Positions 8,424 to 16,304 of a DNA stretch of 22,390 nt are shown here, piece by piece. Numbering within the stretch: the stretch's first letter is position 1; every line of letters starts with the position of its first letter. The DNA is from an uncultured Mollicutes bacterium. Lineage in GTDB: Bacteria; Bacillota_I; Bacilli_A; RFN20; CAG-826. The stretch covers positions 1-22,390 of the forward strand of contig UQFQ01000022.1 of assembly GCA_900540395.1 (NCBI GenBank). Direction: 5' to 3'. The notes below the pieces were generated by a model. The model was given only the letters and a program-made list of their open reading frames with translations. It did no database searches and was not told the origin of the DNA. Position numbers and translations under genes: made by a program.

Positions 8424-8600
8424 ATGTCATTAGAAAAGTTACGAGAAAAGCTTAATAACCATAGCGAGGAAATAAGATATCTATATAACAAACTCGATGA
8501 TAAGTATTGCATCACCATTAATGGTAAAGGTGCTATTGAGCTTGTTGATATAACTAACTTTAGTGTTCTAGCTAGAGGTGAAAAAGCAAATTCAAACTAA
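8424..8600 (+). CDS. small phage protein, unknown function
   Basis: 58 residues. The N-terminal half is a charged helix (LEKLREKLNNHSEEIRYLYN) and the second half looks like two short beta strands (YCITINGKGAIELVDI). No known family is recognised. GGAGGT at 8411-8416 stands 7 bases before ATG 8424; the alternative ATG at 8418 is only one base from it and is rejected. The 70 bases before it show no convincing promoter. It sits at the junction between the RHS block and the amidoligase block and is followed by a short terminator-like hairpin. Confidence 0.6.
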   Translation: MSLEKLREKLNNHSEEIRYLYNKLDDKYCITINGKGAIELVDITNFSVLARGEKANSN

Positions 8601-8641
8601 GATACAAGAACTATTAAAACTTGCTTAATAATTAGAAGATT

Positions 8642-8664
8642 GGAGGTATTAAAAGCCTCCTTTT
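8642..8664 (+). terminator. weak intrinsic terminator-like hairpin
   Basis: GGAGG at 8642-8646 pairs with CCTCC at 8656-8660, optionally extended by a T-G wobble, and is followed at once by TTTTCTCTT. It lies 42 bases after the stop of the 58-residue ORF and 117 bases before the amidoligase. The stem is short (5-6 pairs), so termination may be partial. Confidence 0.45.
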
Positions 8665-8741
8665 CTCTTGCCTTAAAAATAGTTGAATTATCTCAAAATA
8701 TAACTGGATATCGTGTGTTTATTGAGCAATATATACATACG

Positions 8742-8761
8742 GAAGGTAAAAAGACACCTTC
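8742..8761 (+). promoter_or_regulatory. hairpin in the amidoligase leader
   Basis: GAAGGT (8742-8747) and ACCTTC (8756-8761) form a perfect six-pair stem with an eight-base loop, ending about 20 bases before the amidoligase ATG and just before its AAAGAGGT ribosome binding site. There is no T-run, so it is not a terminator; it may shape translation of the next gene. The rest of 8601-8780 shows no ORF and no promoter I trust. Confidence 0.3.
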
Positions 8762-8780
8762 AAGAAAGAGGTAAAAAAGT

Positions 8781-9704
8781 ATGTTTAAAGAGAAATTTGG
8801 TGTTGAGATTGAGTTTACAGGAATCACTAGAAAGAAAGCTAGTAAGGTGATTGCTAATTACTTAAACGGAACGATTGGTGAAGCTCACGATTATTATGAC
8901 ACCATGCTTATAACTGCTCCTGATAGTAGAAAGTGGAAAGTGATGTATGATGGTTCCTTAAGATGTGAAACGATAAGAAATGGAAGTAAGGTCAGTGCTT
9001 CAAGAGAATATTCTTGTGAGCTTGTTAGTCCTATTCTTACTTATGATGAAGATATTAACACTCTTCAAGAAATAGTAAGGCTATTAAGAAAGAATGGAGC
9101 ATTCACAAACGCTAGTTGCGGTATTCACATTCACCTTGATGGTGCGGACCATGATGTAAGGACCATTAGGAACTTCATTAATATTATTGCTAGTAAAAAT
9201 GACCTTTTATATAAGGCTCTTGAAATCAAGCAAGAAAGAATGAGGTTCTGCAAGAAAATGGATGAACATTTGGTAACCAACATCAATAAGAAACATCCTA
9301 AGACCTTAGCTCAACTTACAGATATCTGGTATGAAGGTTACTACGGAAGTAGAAATACACATTATCACGATTCTAGATATCACTTCTTAAATCTTCATAG
9401 TTTCTTTACTGGAAACCACACTGTTGAACTTAGAGGATTTAACTCTGAACTTCATGCAGGGAAGGTTAGAAGTTACATTTGTTTAGCTCTTGCCTTAAAC
9501 CATCAAGCATTAACTCAAAAGTACGCATCAAGTAAAAAGCCTCAAGTCGAAAATGAGAAATTTGCAATGCGTACTTACCTTAATCGAATTGGAATGATTG
9601 GTGAGGATTTCAAAAACTGTCGAGTTCATTTAACTAACGTATTAAGCGGATGCTCAGCTTGGAGATTTGGAAGTAGAGAAGTAACAGTAGGAGGAACAAG
9701 ATAA
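8781..9704 (+). CDS. putative amidoligase (glutamine synthetase-like fold)
   Basis: 307 residues. It matches the phage and bacterial amidoligase_2 family, COOH-NH2 ligases with a glutamine-synthetase-like core predicted to form ATP-dependent amide or isopeptide bonds. The landmarks are all present: GVEIEFTG at residues 7-14 (the two acidic metal ligands), CELVSPIL at about 78-85, the GIHIHLDG motif at about 113-120, then LNLHSFF and VELRGFN, the last carrying the conserved Glu and Arg. The start has AAAGAGGT eight bases upstream. Its TAA overlaps the ATG of a gamma-glutamylcyclotransferase gene. That pairing has been described for phage amidoligases and suggests that one enzyme attaches and the other releases a gamma-glutamyl-type or peptide amide group. 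The substrate is unknown; wall peptide, a capsid protein and a host protein are all possible. Confidence 0.85.
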   Translation: MFKEKFGVEIEFTGITRKKASKVIANYLNGTIGEAHDYYDTMLITAPDSRKWKVMYDGSLRCETIRNGSKVSASREYSCELVSPILTYDEDINTLQEIVRLLRKNGAFTNASCGIHIHLDGADHDVRTIRNFINIIASKNDLLYKALEIKQERMRFCKKMDEHLVTNINKKHPKTLAQLTDIWYEGYYGSRNTHYHDSRYHFLNLHSFFTGNHTVELRGFNSELHAGKVRSYICLALALNHQALTQKYASSKKPQVENEKFAMRTYLNRIGMIGEDFKNCRVHLTNVLSGCSAWRFGSREVTVGGTR

Positions 9705-10126
9705 TGAAAAAGTATTATTTAGCATATGGTTCAAACCTAAACCTTAACCAAATGAGAAGAAGATCTCCTAACGCTAGGAAGGTTGGGAGTTTTCTTCTTA
9801 AAGGTTATGAACTTGAATTTAGGTATTATCTGACAATCAAGGAAAGCCCTAATGGCGAGGTTCCTTTGGGCATCTTTGAAATAGACGAAAACGACGAAAG
9901 AAACCTAGATAGATATGAAGGTTATCCTACGCATTATAGGAAGGAATATCTAGAAGTAGAACTAGATGGCAAACCTATCAAAGCCCTTGTTTATATCATG
10001 AATGAAGAAATAAGAGGAGTGATGCTTCCTGATACTTTCTATTTAAAGGTGTGTTTAGATGGCTATAAAGACTTTGATTTTGATACATCATATTTATTTA
10101 AGGCTTATAAGGAGACAGAAAAGTAA
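9704..10126 (+). CDS. gamma-glutamylcyclotransferase / AIG2-like protein
   Basis: 140 residues, the full length of the GGCT fold. YLAYGSNLN at 5-13 is the substrate-binding loop of the family, and E72 in RYEGYPTHY is in the place of the catalytic acid/base Glu. Proteins of this family cleave gamma-glutamyl amides, releasing 5-oxoproline, or remove gamma-glutamyl-amine cross-links. It starts in the TAATG overlap with the amidoligase stop, with GGAGG 9 bases upstream, and its own stop overlaps the next start in the same way, so the three genes are translationally coupled. It most likely acts on the product of the neighbouring amidoligase; that is inference from the pairing. Confidence 0.85.
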   Translation: MKKYYLAYGSNLNLNQMRRRSPNARKVGSFLLKGYELEFRYYLTIKESPNGEVPLGIFEIDENDERNLDRYEGYPTHYRKEYLEVELDGKPIKALVYIMNEEIRGVMLPDTFYLKVCLDGYKDFDFDTSYLFKAYKETEK

Positions 10127-10563
10127 TGAACTATTTTAATTTTGAAAAGATGCATTGTCCTTTATGTGGGCATCTACTTGAACGTTATCCAAATAACGGA
10201 GCACCTTTAATTAATGAAGAAGTGTGTCTTGATTGTAAAAACAAGATTATCATTCCTTATCGATATTTCCTTACTACTTATAAAGTTAATTCAAATGCCA
10301 TGCTTGTAAGAGATGGAAGAATAAAACTCATTAAGGCAAGCGACAATACCTTCAAACTTAGCGATATTGAACTTTATCTTAAAAGAAACTTCACGCTTAA
10401 AAATAACGCAACATTGGGGCTCACGTTCGCTTTTGTTAAGGGTATGGAAGAAGAACCCAAGGACTTAAATATAATCGCACAAAGAGCCTTAAAAGCGCCA
10501 AATTTTAAAAGCGTGATGGTCATTCCTACTAGACTTTTGAAAGGAGTTAAATTTAATGAATAA
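10126..10563 (+). CDS. zinc-ribbon phage protein, unknown function
   Basis: 145 residues. The N-terminal 35 residues form a probable zinc ribbon: CPLCGH at about 11-16 and CLDCKN at about 34-39, with YPNNGAPL between. This short module is common in phage accessory proteins of Bacillota near terminase and capsid genes. The remaining part (about 45-145) is a mixed alpha/beta domain with no motif I know. It is coupled to the cyclotransferase by a TAATG overlap, and the terS start lies inside its last eight bases. It may be an adaptor or substrate of the amidoligase pair, or an independent regulator; the sequence does not tell. Confidence 0.7.
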   Translation: MNYFNFEKMHCPLCGHLLERYPNNGAPLINEEVCLDCKNKIIIPYRYFLTTYKVNSNAMLVRDGRIKLIKASDNTFKLSDIELYLKRNFTLKNNATLGLTFAFVKGMEEEPKDLNIIAQRALKAPNFKSVMVIPTRLLKGVKFNE

Positions 10564-10903
10564 TGAAAAGAATACATGTGTTTACAAAGAGTACGAGAGG
10601 CTTAAATGCCTCTTTTTAAATGGTAATGAAGATAAGCTTCCTTTGGTTGATGAGCTTCTTAAAAAAGTAGCATTTCTTACTATTGAACTTAGAGGACTTG
10701 AAACCACTATAAGAAAACAAGGGATTGTTCAAGTTTCTAATAAAGGAATGACTAGAACTAATCCAAATTTGAAATCATATCTATCGATGCTAAGTGTCTA
10801 TCAAGGTATCATTAAATCCCTTAATTCCATCTTAGATACTGATGTCACTGAAGAAGATGACGCATTTGATGAATTCATGAAAAAGGCGATTGAAGAAAGA
10901 TGA
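10556..10903 (+). CDS. terS: terminase small subunit, P27 family
   Basis: 115 residues. It matches the P27-type small terminase, which recognises the packaging site and loads the large subunit. The family features seen are the helix KVAFLTIELRGLETTIRKQG (residues about 38-57), the short strand with IVQVSN, the NPNLKSYLSML helix and an acidic C-terminus rich in Glu and Asp that probably touches the large subunit. The start has AAAGGAG about 10 bases upstream and overlaps the preceding gene by eight bases; its stop overlaps the terL ATG. A terminator-like hairpin is embedded at codons 14-21. Confidence 0.85.
   Translation: MNNEKNTCVYKEYERLKCLFLNGNEDKLPLVDELLKKVAFLTIELRGLETTIRKQGIVQVSNKGMTRTNPNLKSYLSMLSVYQGIIKSLNSILDTDVTEEDDAFDEFMKKAIEER
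10596..10617 (+). other. terminator-like hairpin inside the start of terS
   Basis: AGAGGC (10596-10601) and GCCTCT (10608-10613) form a perfect six-pair stem with a six-base loop, followed by TTTT. It lies 40 bases into the terS coding frame on the sense strand. It could act as an attenuator or be a chance product of coding; see the related hairpins in the portal gene. Confidence 0.3.
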
Positions 10904-12558
10904 AAAATTACTTCATAGAGTATTATGAAAAAGTTAAAAGTGGTGAAATCTTAGTTGGTAAGGAGTTAATGAAAACTCTTGATAATTTATATAATGACCT
11001 TGCTAATCCTAGATATTTCTTCGATTTGAAGCCGGGTTCTATTCATATAGATTTTATAGAGACTTTCTGTAAACACACAAAGTCGCCATTCACTGGTCAG
11101 CCTTTTAAACTCACCTTATGGGAAAAAGCTTTTCTTCAAGTTAGTTATGGCTTTAAGATGAGTGATACTAAGTTAAGAAGATTCAATGAAGTTATACTTC
11201 TTATTGCTAGAAAGAACGGAAAGACAACATTCATTGCTGGTATTGATTTAGCGGAGTTTTTTCTTTCTCGAGGTGTAGATATAGTATGTGCTTCCAATAC
11301 ATCTGAACAAGCAAACATCCTGTTCGATGAGATAAACAATATGAGGGAAGCTAGTCCAGCTTTAGAAAAAAGAACTAGCAAAAATATCTTTTGCATCAAG
11401 TTTGGAAAGAAGAATGATAAAAGGAGTTCACTTAATAAATCTAAGATTAAAAAGATGTCTGCTCAATCTAAGAATAAGGATGGTTATAACATTGAAGTTG
11501 GCTGTATTGATGAAGTTCATGAAATGACCGATTCAAAAGTTTATGACGCGATTAAACAATCTCAGTCAACTAAGAAAGAACCTCTTATTTTTATCATTAC
11601 CACTGAAGGAGTAACAGTAGGTGGTTTTCTTGATAGTAAACTTGAATATGCTAGGAAGATTATAAAAGGCGAGATAGAAGATGAACGTGTACTTCCTTGG
11701 CTCTATACCCAGGATTCGCAGGAAGAGATCTTCAATGATCCTAATACTTGGATAAAGTCTAATCCTTCATTAGGTGAAATAAAGCAGGTTTCTTATCTTG
11801 AGGACTTGATGAATAAATCAAAAAATGACTTAGCGACAAGAGTTACGATGCTTTGTAAGGATTTTAATATCAAGCAAAATGAAAATGGTTCATGGCTTAA
11901 CTTTAAGGATATTGAGAATAAAGACACATTTGATATTGAAGAGCTAAGAGGAAGTTATGCAATAGGTGGAGTTGACCTATCTTCAACAACCGACTTAACT
12001 TGTGCAGTTCTTTATATTGAAAAGAATGGTAAGAAGTATCTAATCTCTCATTTCTTTATGCCTAGTGATGTACTTAAGGCTCGCATTGAAGAAGATAATG
12101 TTCCTTATGATATCTGGGTAAAGAAAGGCTATATTACTTTGACCGAAGGTTCTCAGAATGATTTTAGTTTGGTAACTCAGTGGTTTAGAAGCATGATTGA
12201 TAAATATGATATTCGTCCATTATGGGTTGGCTATGATCCTTGGAACTCTCAATACTGGGTTAAAGAGATGGAAGATACAGGCTTTGAAATGGAAAAGATA
12301 AGACAAGGTGTTTATACCTTATCTGAACCTATGAAAATGCTTGAAGCTGATATTAAAAACCATGCTTTAAATTACAATAATAATCCGATTATTAAATGGT
12401 GTCTTGCCAACACTCAGGCTAAGGTTGATATCAATGGTAACATCCAACCATCTAAACTTGATTCTAGACTTAAAAGAATAGATGGAACAGTTGCAACTAT
12501 TATTGCTTATGCGACCTTGAACAGGTACAAGATCGACTATGAGGCGATGGTAAATTAA
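10900..12558 (+). CDS. terL: terminase large subunit
   Basis: 552 residues, full length. This is the ATPase-nuclease motor that cuts concatemers and pumps DNA into the prohead. The ATPase domain has the Walker A-like ARKNGKTT at 103-110 and Walker B VGCIDEVHE at 200-208 with D204 and E205. The RNase H-fold nuclease has GVDLSSTTDLT with D359, GYDPW with D446 and RIDGTVATI with D528 as the likely metal-binding acids. It belongs to the Terminase_1 group usually paired with P27 small subunits, which are mostly cos-type phages. It starts in an ATGA overlap with terS. The 103 bases after it hold no gene and contain two close TTGGTT elements. Confidence 0.95.
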   Translation: MKNYFIEYYEKVKSGEILVGKELMKTLDNLYNDLANPRYFFDLKPGSIHIDFIETFCKHTKSPFTGQPFKLTLWEKAFLQVSYGFKMSDTKLRRFNEVILLIARKNGKTTFIAGIDLAEFFLSRGVDIVCASNTSEQANILFDEINNMREASPALEKRTSKNIFCIKFGKKNDKRSSLNKSKIKKMSAQSKNKDGYNIEVGCIDEVHEMTDSKVYDAIKQSQSTKKEPLIFIITTEGVTVGGFLDSKLEYARKIIKGEIEDERVLPWLYTQDSQEEIFNDPNTWIKSNPSLGEIKQVSYLEDLMNKSKNDLATRVTMLCKDFNIKQNENGSWLNFKDIENKDTFDIEELRGSYAIGGVDLSSTTDLTCAVLYIEKNGKKYLISHFFMPSDVLKARIEEDNVPYDIWVKKGYITLTEGSQNDFSLVTQWFRSMIDKYDIRPLWVGYDPWNSQYWVKEMEDTGFEMEKIRQGVYTLSEPMKMLEADIKNHALNYNNNPIIKWCLANTQAKVDINGNIQPSKLDSRLKRIDGTVATIIAYATLNRYKIDYEAMVN

Positions 12559-12661
12559 TAAAAGACTTGTTTGCAACCATTTCTTACATATTTGGTTAGT
12601 TTTAGTTGGTTTAAATATCATTCGCTAAACATTAAAATTTTATCGTAAGGAGGTGAAAAAA

Positions 12662-13084
12662 ATGCAAATCGCAGAGAACCTAAGAATCTTACGATTAAAA
12701 AGCGGTAGAACATTAGAAGAAGTCGCGGATATTATTGATGTTTCTAGGCAAGCGGTTGCCAAATGGGAAAACGGAGATTCTTATCCAGAGATCGATAAAT
12801 GCGTTAGATTAGCCAAGATATATAACGTTTCGCTTGATGCTTTAGTGAATAAGTCAATCGATAGGCTCTTGAAAGAATCAACAAAGGATGAACGCTACAT
12901 ATTTGGCGTAACAAAAGTAAGAGAAGATGGCAGTATTTTGCTCCCTAGAAATGCAATTGATGTTCTAGAACTGAAAACTGATGATGCGCTTATGGTTTTT
13001 GGTGATAAGAGCCAAGGCTTAGCGATTATCAAGTGCGGTGAAATAAAAGATTTTATCAGTGGTTTAGAAAGTGAGGATAGATAA
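12662..13084 (+). CDS. XRE-type regulator with C-terminal AbrB-like domain
   Basis: 140 residues, a DNA-binding regulator. Residues 3-60 are a Cro/CI-type helix-turn-helix (LEEVADIIDVSRQAVAKWENG), and 79-125 are a swapped-hairpin AbrB/MazE-like domain (FGVTKVREDGSILLPRNAI, then MVFGDKSQGLAIIK). I use ATG 12662; the longer GTG start at 12653 lies inside the AAGGAGGTG ribosome binding site (12647-12655). Such HTH-AbrB proteins are common chromosomal regulators in Bacillota and are often paired with a small DUF4177-type protein, as here. Their position between terminase and portal is unusual, because regulators rarely sit in the late operon. Together with the next gene and the hairpin at 13279 it looks like an independently expressed moron cassette. 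The target operator is unknown. Confidence 0.85.
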   Translation: MQIAENLRILRLKSGRTLEEVADIIDVSRQAVAKWENGDSYPEIDKCVRLAKIYNVSLDALVNKSIDRLLKESTKDERYIFGVTKVREDGSILLPRNAIDVLELKTDDALMVFGDKSQGLAIIKCGEIKDFISGLESEDR

Positions 13085-13085
13085 T

Positions 13086-13262
13086 ATGGAATTTGTAAGA
13101 GTTGAATTTGACAATAATCCTGTTGCTAATGCTGAGTTAACCAAGCATAGAGAAATTATCAAAGACTATGCTACCAAAGGATTCAAATTTAGTGGCTTTG
13201 TTCCAGTTAAAATCGGACCTAGTGGAAAGATTTTAGCTATTGATTTAGTCTTTTCAAAATAA
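13086..13262 (+). CDS. small DUF4177-like protein
   Basis: 58 residues. The pattern HREIIKDYATKGFKFSGFVP followed by GKILAIDLVF fits small DUF4177-type proteins, which have a two-strand, one-helix fold and no known activity. The frame also has a GTG at 13071; I prefer ATG 13086, which has GAGG 9 bases before it and begins one base after the regulator stop. The tight spacing makes it an operon partner of the XRE-AbrB gene, perhaps a ligand or co-regulator. The hairpin terminator follows 16 bases after its stop. Confidence 0.65.
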   Translation: MEFVRVEFDNNPVANAELTKHREIIKDYATKGFKFSGFVPVKIGPSGKILAIDLVFSK

Positions 13263-13278
13263 TAGAGGCATTAAGTTG

Positions 13279-13304
13279 AGGGCTCCTAATCGAGTCCTTT
13301 TCTT
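13279..13304 (+). terminator. intrinsic terminator after the regulator cassette
   Basis: AGGGCTC (13279-13285) pairs with GAGTCCT (13292-13298) over seven positions, one a G-T wobble, with a six-base loop, followed by TTTCTTTT. It ends the XRE-AbrB/DUF4177 pair and lies 35 bases before the portal start. If functional, late transcription through to the capsid genes would need read-through, antitermination or a separate promoter. Confidence 0.6.
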
Positions 13305-13338
13305 TTGCTTGAAATAATGAAAAAGGAGGAGTTTTTGT

Positions 13339-14589
13339 GTGATTTTCAAAAGAAAGAAGAAAAAATTAGAGAATTTTAATGCAATAGGTTTGATTAATGA
13401 TATTGCTCTTCCTTTAACACCATTTGGAGAGAAGATAACAAATTCAGACGTGGTTCTAATATGTATCGATAGAATAGCAAGTCAATGTGCCAAACTTAAA
13501 GGTAGATGTATTAAAAGAAGTGAAGATGGAATTATTACGGAGAGGAACAAAAACCTCTCTTTTTTATTGAAGTCAAAGCCAAATGAATACATGACGCCTT
13601 ATCAGTTTATCTATAAGGTGGTTTCATTACTGTTACTTAATGATAATGCCTTTGTTTATCCACTTTATGATAAAGATACTTTAGAGCTTAAAGCGTTATA
13701 TCCACTAAATCCAATCATAGTAGAACCGATTGTAGATAAGTCTGAAACCTATTATTTAAAGTTTTGCTTTGAAAGCGGTGAGTCATTTATTCTTCCTAAA
13801 GAAAACGTGATTCATCTTCGTAGATTTTATACAGGTAACGACATTTTTGGAGGAAGTGGAAGTAAATCAAGTCATGAAGCCTTACTTAAAACATTAGGAA
13901 TAAATGATGCCTTGCTTCAAGGAGTAGAAAAGGCAGTCTTTAGTTCATTTCAAATTAAAGGCATTCTAAAACTTAATGGTCTTTTAAAAGAAGAAGATAG
14001 GAACAAAGCGGTTGAGTCATTTAATAGAGCACTTGAAGGTTCATCTAAAAATAAATCTTCAATTGTTCCTATGGATTTAAAAAGCGAATATGTTCCTATT
14101 TCTTTAGATCCTAAACTTGTTGATAAAGATACACTTAATTTCATTCAATCTAAGATTCTTGACTACTTTGGAGTAAGCCTTCCAGTGTTTAGCAATTCTT
14201 ATAATGAGAATGAATTTAATGCGTTTTATGAAACAACTATTGAGCCTCTCGCTATTCAACTTAGTGAGGCTTTTTCTTTAGGACTTTTAACCGATAACGA
14301 ACTTAAAAACGGAACGGAAATAATCTTTTATAGTGAAAGACTTCAATATGCAAGTTGGACTACAAAAGTATCAGCAATAGAGAAGCTCATGTCACTTGGA
14401 CTTATGTCAATAAATGAATGTAGAGGATTACTTGGACTTGAACCGATAGAAGGAGGAAACAAGAGACTTCAATCTCTTAATTTTGTTGATAGTGATAAAG
14501 CAAATAAATATCAAATTGGCGAAGAAGAAAAGGAGGAAAACTTAGATGATAAAGGAAACAAGAACAGCGACTTTAAACCTAACAAGTAA
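13339..14589 (+). CDS. portal protein, HK97 family
   Basis: 416 residues, typical length. The dodecameric portal forms the DNA entry vertex. Family marks are NSDVVLICIDRIASQCAKL near residues 35-53, LSFLLKSKPNEYMTPYQF at about 73-90, the LNDNAFVYPLYD segment, IHLRRFYTGND and the helical C-terminal part ending in the acidic, Lys-rich tail. It starts at GTG 13339, with GGAGGAG at 13325-13331 seven bases before. Its last 44 bases overlap the protease gene, whose ribosome binding site lies inside this frame. Two terminator-like hairpins occur inside the gene at 13540 and 14243. Confidence 0.93.
   Translation: MIFKRKKKKLENFNAIGLINDIALPLTPFGEKITNSDVVLICIDRIASQCAKLKGRCIKRSEDGIITERNKNLSFLLKSKPNEYMTPYQFIYKVVSLLLLNDNAFVYPLYDKDTLELKALYPLNPIIVEPIVDKSETYYLKFCFESGESFILPKENVIHLRRFYTGNDIFGGSGSKSSHEALLKTLGINDALLQGVEKAVFSSFQIKGILKLNGLLKEEDRNKAVESFNRALEGSSKNKSSIVPMDLKSEYVPISLDPKLVDKDTLNFIQSKILDYFGVSLPVFSNSYNENEFNAFYETTIEPLAIQLSEAFSLGLLTDNELKNGTEIIFYSERLQYASWTTKVSAIEKLMSLGLMSINECRGLLGLEPIEGGNKRLQSLNFVDSDKANKYQIGEEEKEENLDDKGNKNSDFKPNK
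13540..13565 (+). other. terminator-like hairpin inside the portal gene
   Basis: GAGAGG (13540-13545) and CCTCTC (13554-13559) pair perfectly around an eight-base loop and are followed by six T. The sequence is fully coding (TERNKNLSF). It resembles the hairpin near the start of terS in sequence and in place, early in the gene. Confidence 0.3.
14243..14275 (+). other. terminator-like hairpin near the portal 3' end
   Basis: AGCCTC (14243-14248) and GAGGCT (14266-14271) can pair over six positions with a 17-base loop, followed by TTTTC. The long loop makes this the weakest of the set. Confidence 0.2.
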
Positions 14590-15148
14590 TGATGAAAACA
14601 AAATGATACTTGAAGGTTATGCAATTGTATTTAATGAAGAAACTTTAATAGGGGATGCAAAGCGAGGCTTTAGAGAAATGATTATGCCTAACGCCTTAAT
14701 TAACACCTCAATGAAAGACGTCCCTCTTAAATATAACCACATGGATAACTTCCTAGTGATAGCTAGAACTAAAAATGGCTCACTTAAGCTAGAAGTTGAT
14801 GATAAAGGTTTAAAGATAAGAGCCGAGTTACTTGATACACAAACAAATAAAGACATCTACAAAATGGTTCAAAACGGACTCTTAGATAAGATGTCTTTTG
14901 CTTTTACTGTCGCTTCCCAGGAATGGGATAGAAGTGGCGATGTTCCACTAAGAAAGATTACATCGATTGAGCGTTTATATGACGTTTCTATTGTTGATCT
15001 TCCAGCTTATGAGGGAACTTCGATTTATTCTCGCTCTCTTGATTTCGTGGAGTCGGAATTAAGGGCTATGGATTTAGCTAAAGAGAATGAAAAGAAAGAA
15101 CTTATAAGGCGAAGAATAAATTTAAAACTAAAAATTGGAGGTAAATAA
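14546..15148 (+). CDS. prohead protease, HK97 family (S78)
   Basis: 200 residues. This serine protease matures the capsid by removing the delta domain of the coat protein inside the prohead. Catalytic residues are visible as H65 in KYNHMDN and S117 in DKMSFAFTV, and the family end YDVSIVDLPAYEGTSI is present. AAGGAGG at 14530-14536 precedes the ATG by about 9 bases. The order portal, protease, capsid is the standard HK97 arrangement, and no separate scaffold gene is present. Confidence 0.92.
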   Translation: MIKETRTATLNLTSNDENKMILEGYAIVFNEETLIGDAKRGFREMIMPNALINTSMKDVPLKYNHMDNFLVIARTKNGSLKLEVDDKGLKIRAELLDTQTNKDIYKMVQNGLLDKMSFAFTVASQEWDRSGDVPLRKITSIERLYDVSIVDLPAYEGTSIYSRSLDFVESELRAMDLAKENEKKELIRRRINLKLKIGGK

Positions 15149-15152
15149 AAAT

Positions 15153-16304
15153 ATGAACTTAGTTTTAAGAAAAAAAGAAATTGAAGATAGACTTACTGAA
15201 ATTAGAGGTATGGTCGAAAAAGAAGAAGATATGAAAAAACTTGAAGAGATGGAAAAGGAAACTGACAAACTTCAAGAGGAAAGAAGCATGATCGAAAAGA
15301 AAATGTCATTAACTAAAATGACGGAAATTCCTATGATTTCTACTAAAAACAATGCAGAACAAAGAGATTTGCTAGAAAAACGTGGTAAAGACTTAATGGA
15401 AAATAGAACTATTAAAGTTTCTAGTGATGAAGTCTTACTTCCTGAACACGTCGATTCAACTTTAGCTCCTTATCCATTTAAGCCAGTCAGCGAACTTGTT
15501 GATAGGGTTCATACTATTAATCTTCAAGGCGGTGAAACTTATACTAAATCCTATGTTAAATCATATGGGGAAGCAGGTACTACTCTAGAAGGTACCAGTT
15601 ATACTGAAACTGAACCTCACTATGGCTATGTCACTATTCCAAAGGTTAAAGTTACTGCCTACACTGAGATTACAGAAGAATTAGAAAAGCTTCCTGCAAT
15701 TAACTATCAAGCAGAGGTTATTAAAAACATCAACATCTCTTTAAGAAAGAAAATCTCTCAGCAAATCATTAAAGGTGATGGAACAACTAATAACTTTACT
15801 GGTATTTTCTCTGATAAAGCTGATGCACTTAAAGACCAACCTGACTTAGAGATTAGTACCATTGATGAAAACACACTTGATGATATCGTCTTTGCCTATG
15901 GTGGAGATGAAGCAGTCGAAAACGGAGCTTGTCTTATCATCAATAAAAATGATTTAAGAGCCTTTGCTAAACTTAGAACCAAAGAAGGCAGAAAAGTCCA
16001 CAATATCGATTATGTCAATCAAACAATCGATGGCATTCCTTATGTCTTAAATGGCAATTGTAGTGCTTTAAGTGATCCATCAACTGGTGTGGGTACTTAC
16101 TGCATTGCTTATGGTTCTTTATTTAATTATGAAGTCCCTATCTTCTCTAACGTTGAGATTGGAAAGAGCACGGACTATAAATTCAAAGACGGCATCATCT
16201 GTTATAAGGCTAGTGTATTTACTGGCGGTAATGTTGTCGGTTATAAAGGTTTTGTAAGAGTTAAAAAAGGTGAGGCAACTCCAGTCAGTGAGCCTACTGA
16301 ATAA
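15153..16304 (+). CDS. major capsid protein, HK97 fold
   Basis: 383 residues. The N-terminal stretch 1-55 is a charged coiled coil (delta/scaffold domain) that the protease should remove; the mature protein probably begins around residue 60-100. After it come the HK97-type elements: LLPEHV, the LVDRVHTINLQGG arm, VTIPKVKVTAYTEITEEL, and GDGTTNNFTGIF, the loop commonly found in this coat family. I use ATG 15153 because GGAGGT at 15137-15142 precedes it; the TTG at 15135 overlaps that site. The stop overlaps the connector ATG by one base. Confidence 0.93.
   Translation: MNLVLRKKEIEDRLTEIRGMVEKEEDMKKLEEMEKETDKLQEERSMIEKKMSLTKMTEIPMISTKNNAEQRDLLEKRGKDLMENRTIKVSSDEVLLPEHVDSTLAPYPFKPVSELVDRVHTINLQGGETYTKSYVKSYGEAGTTLEGTSYTETEPHYGYVTIPKVKVTAYTEITEELEKLPAINYQAEVIKNINISLRKKISQQIIKGDGTTNNFTGIFSDKADALKDQPDLEISTIDENTLDDIVFAYGGDEAVENGACLIINKNDLRAFAKLRTKEGRKVHNIDYVNQTIDGIPYVLNGNCSALSDPSTGVGTYCIAYGSLFNYEVPIFSNVEIGKSTDYKFKDGIICYKASVFTGGNVVGYKGFVRVKKGEATPVSEPTE

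Noticed and set aside
12559..12661. Promoter and operator for the regulator cassette
   Set aside because: AT-rich hexamers and two TTGGTT copies are present, but none gives a -35/-10 pair with acceptable spacing, so no site is called.
16072..16257. Plus-strand open frame inside the capsid gene
   Set aside because: It is nested in another frame of a well-supported coat protein gene, has no ribosome binding site and shows no recognisable protein pattern.
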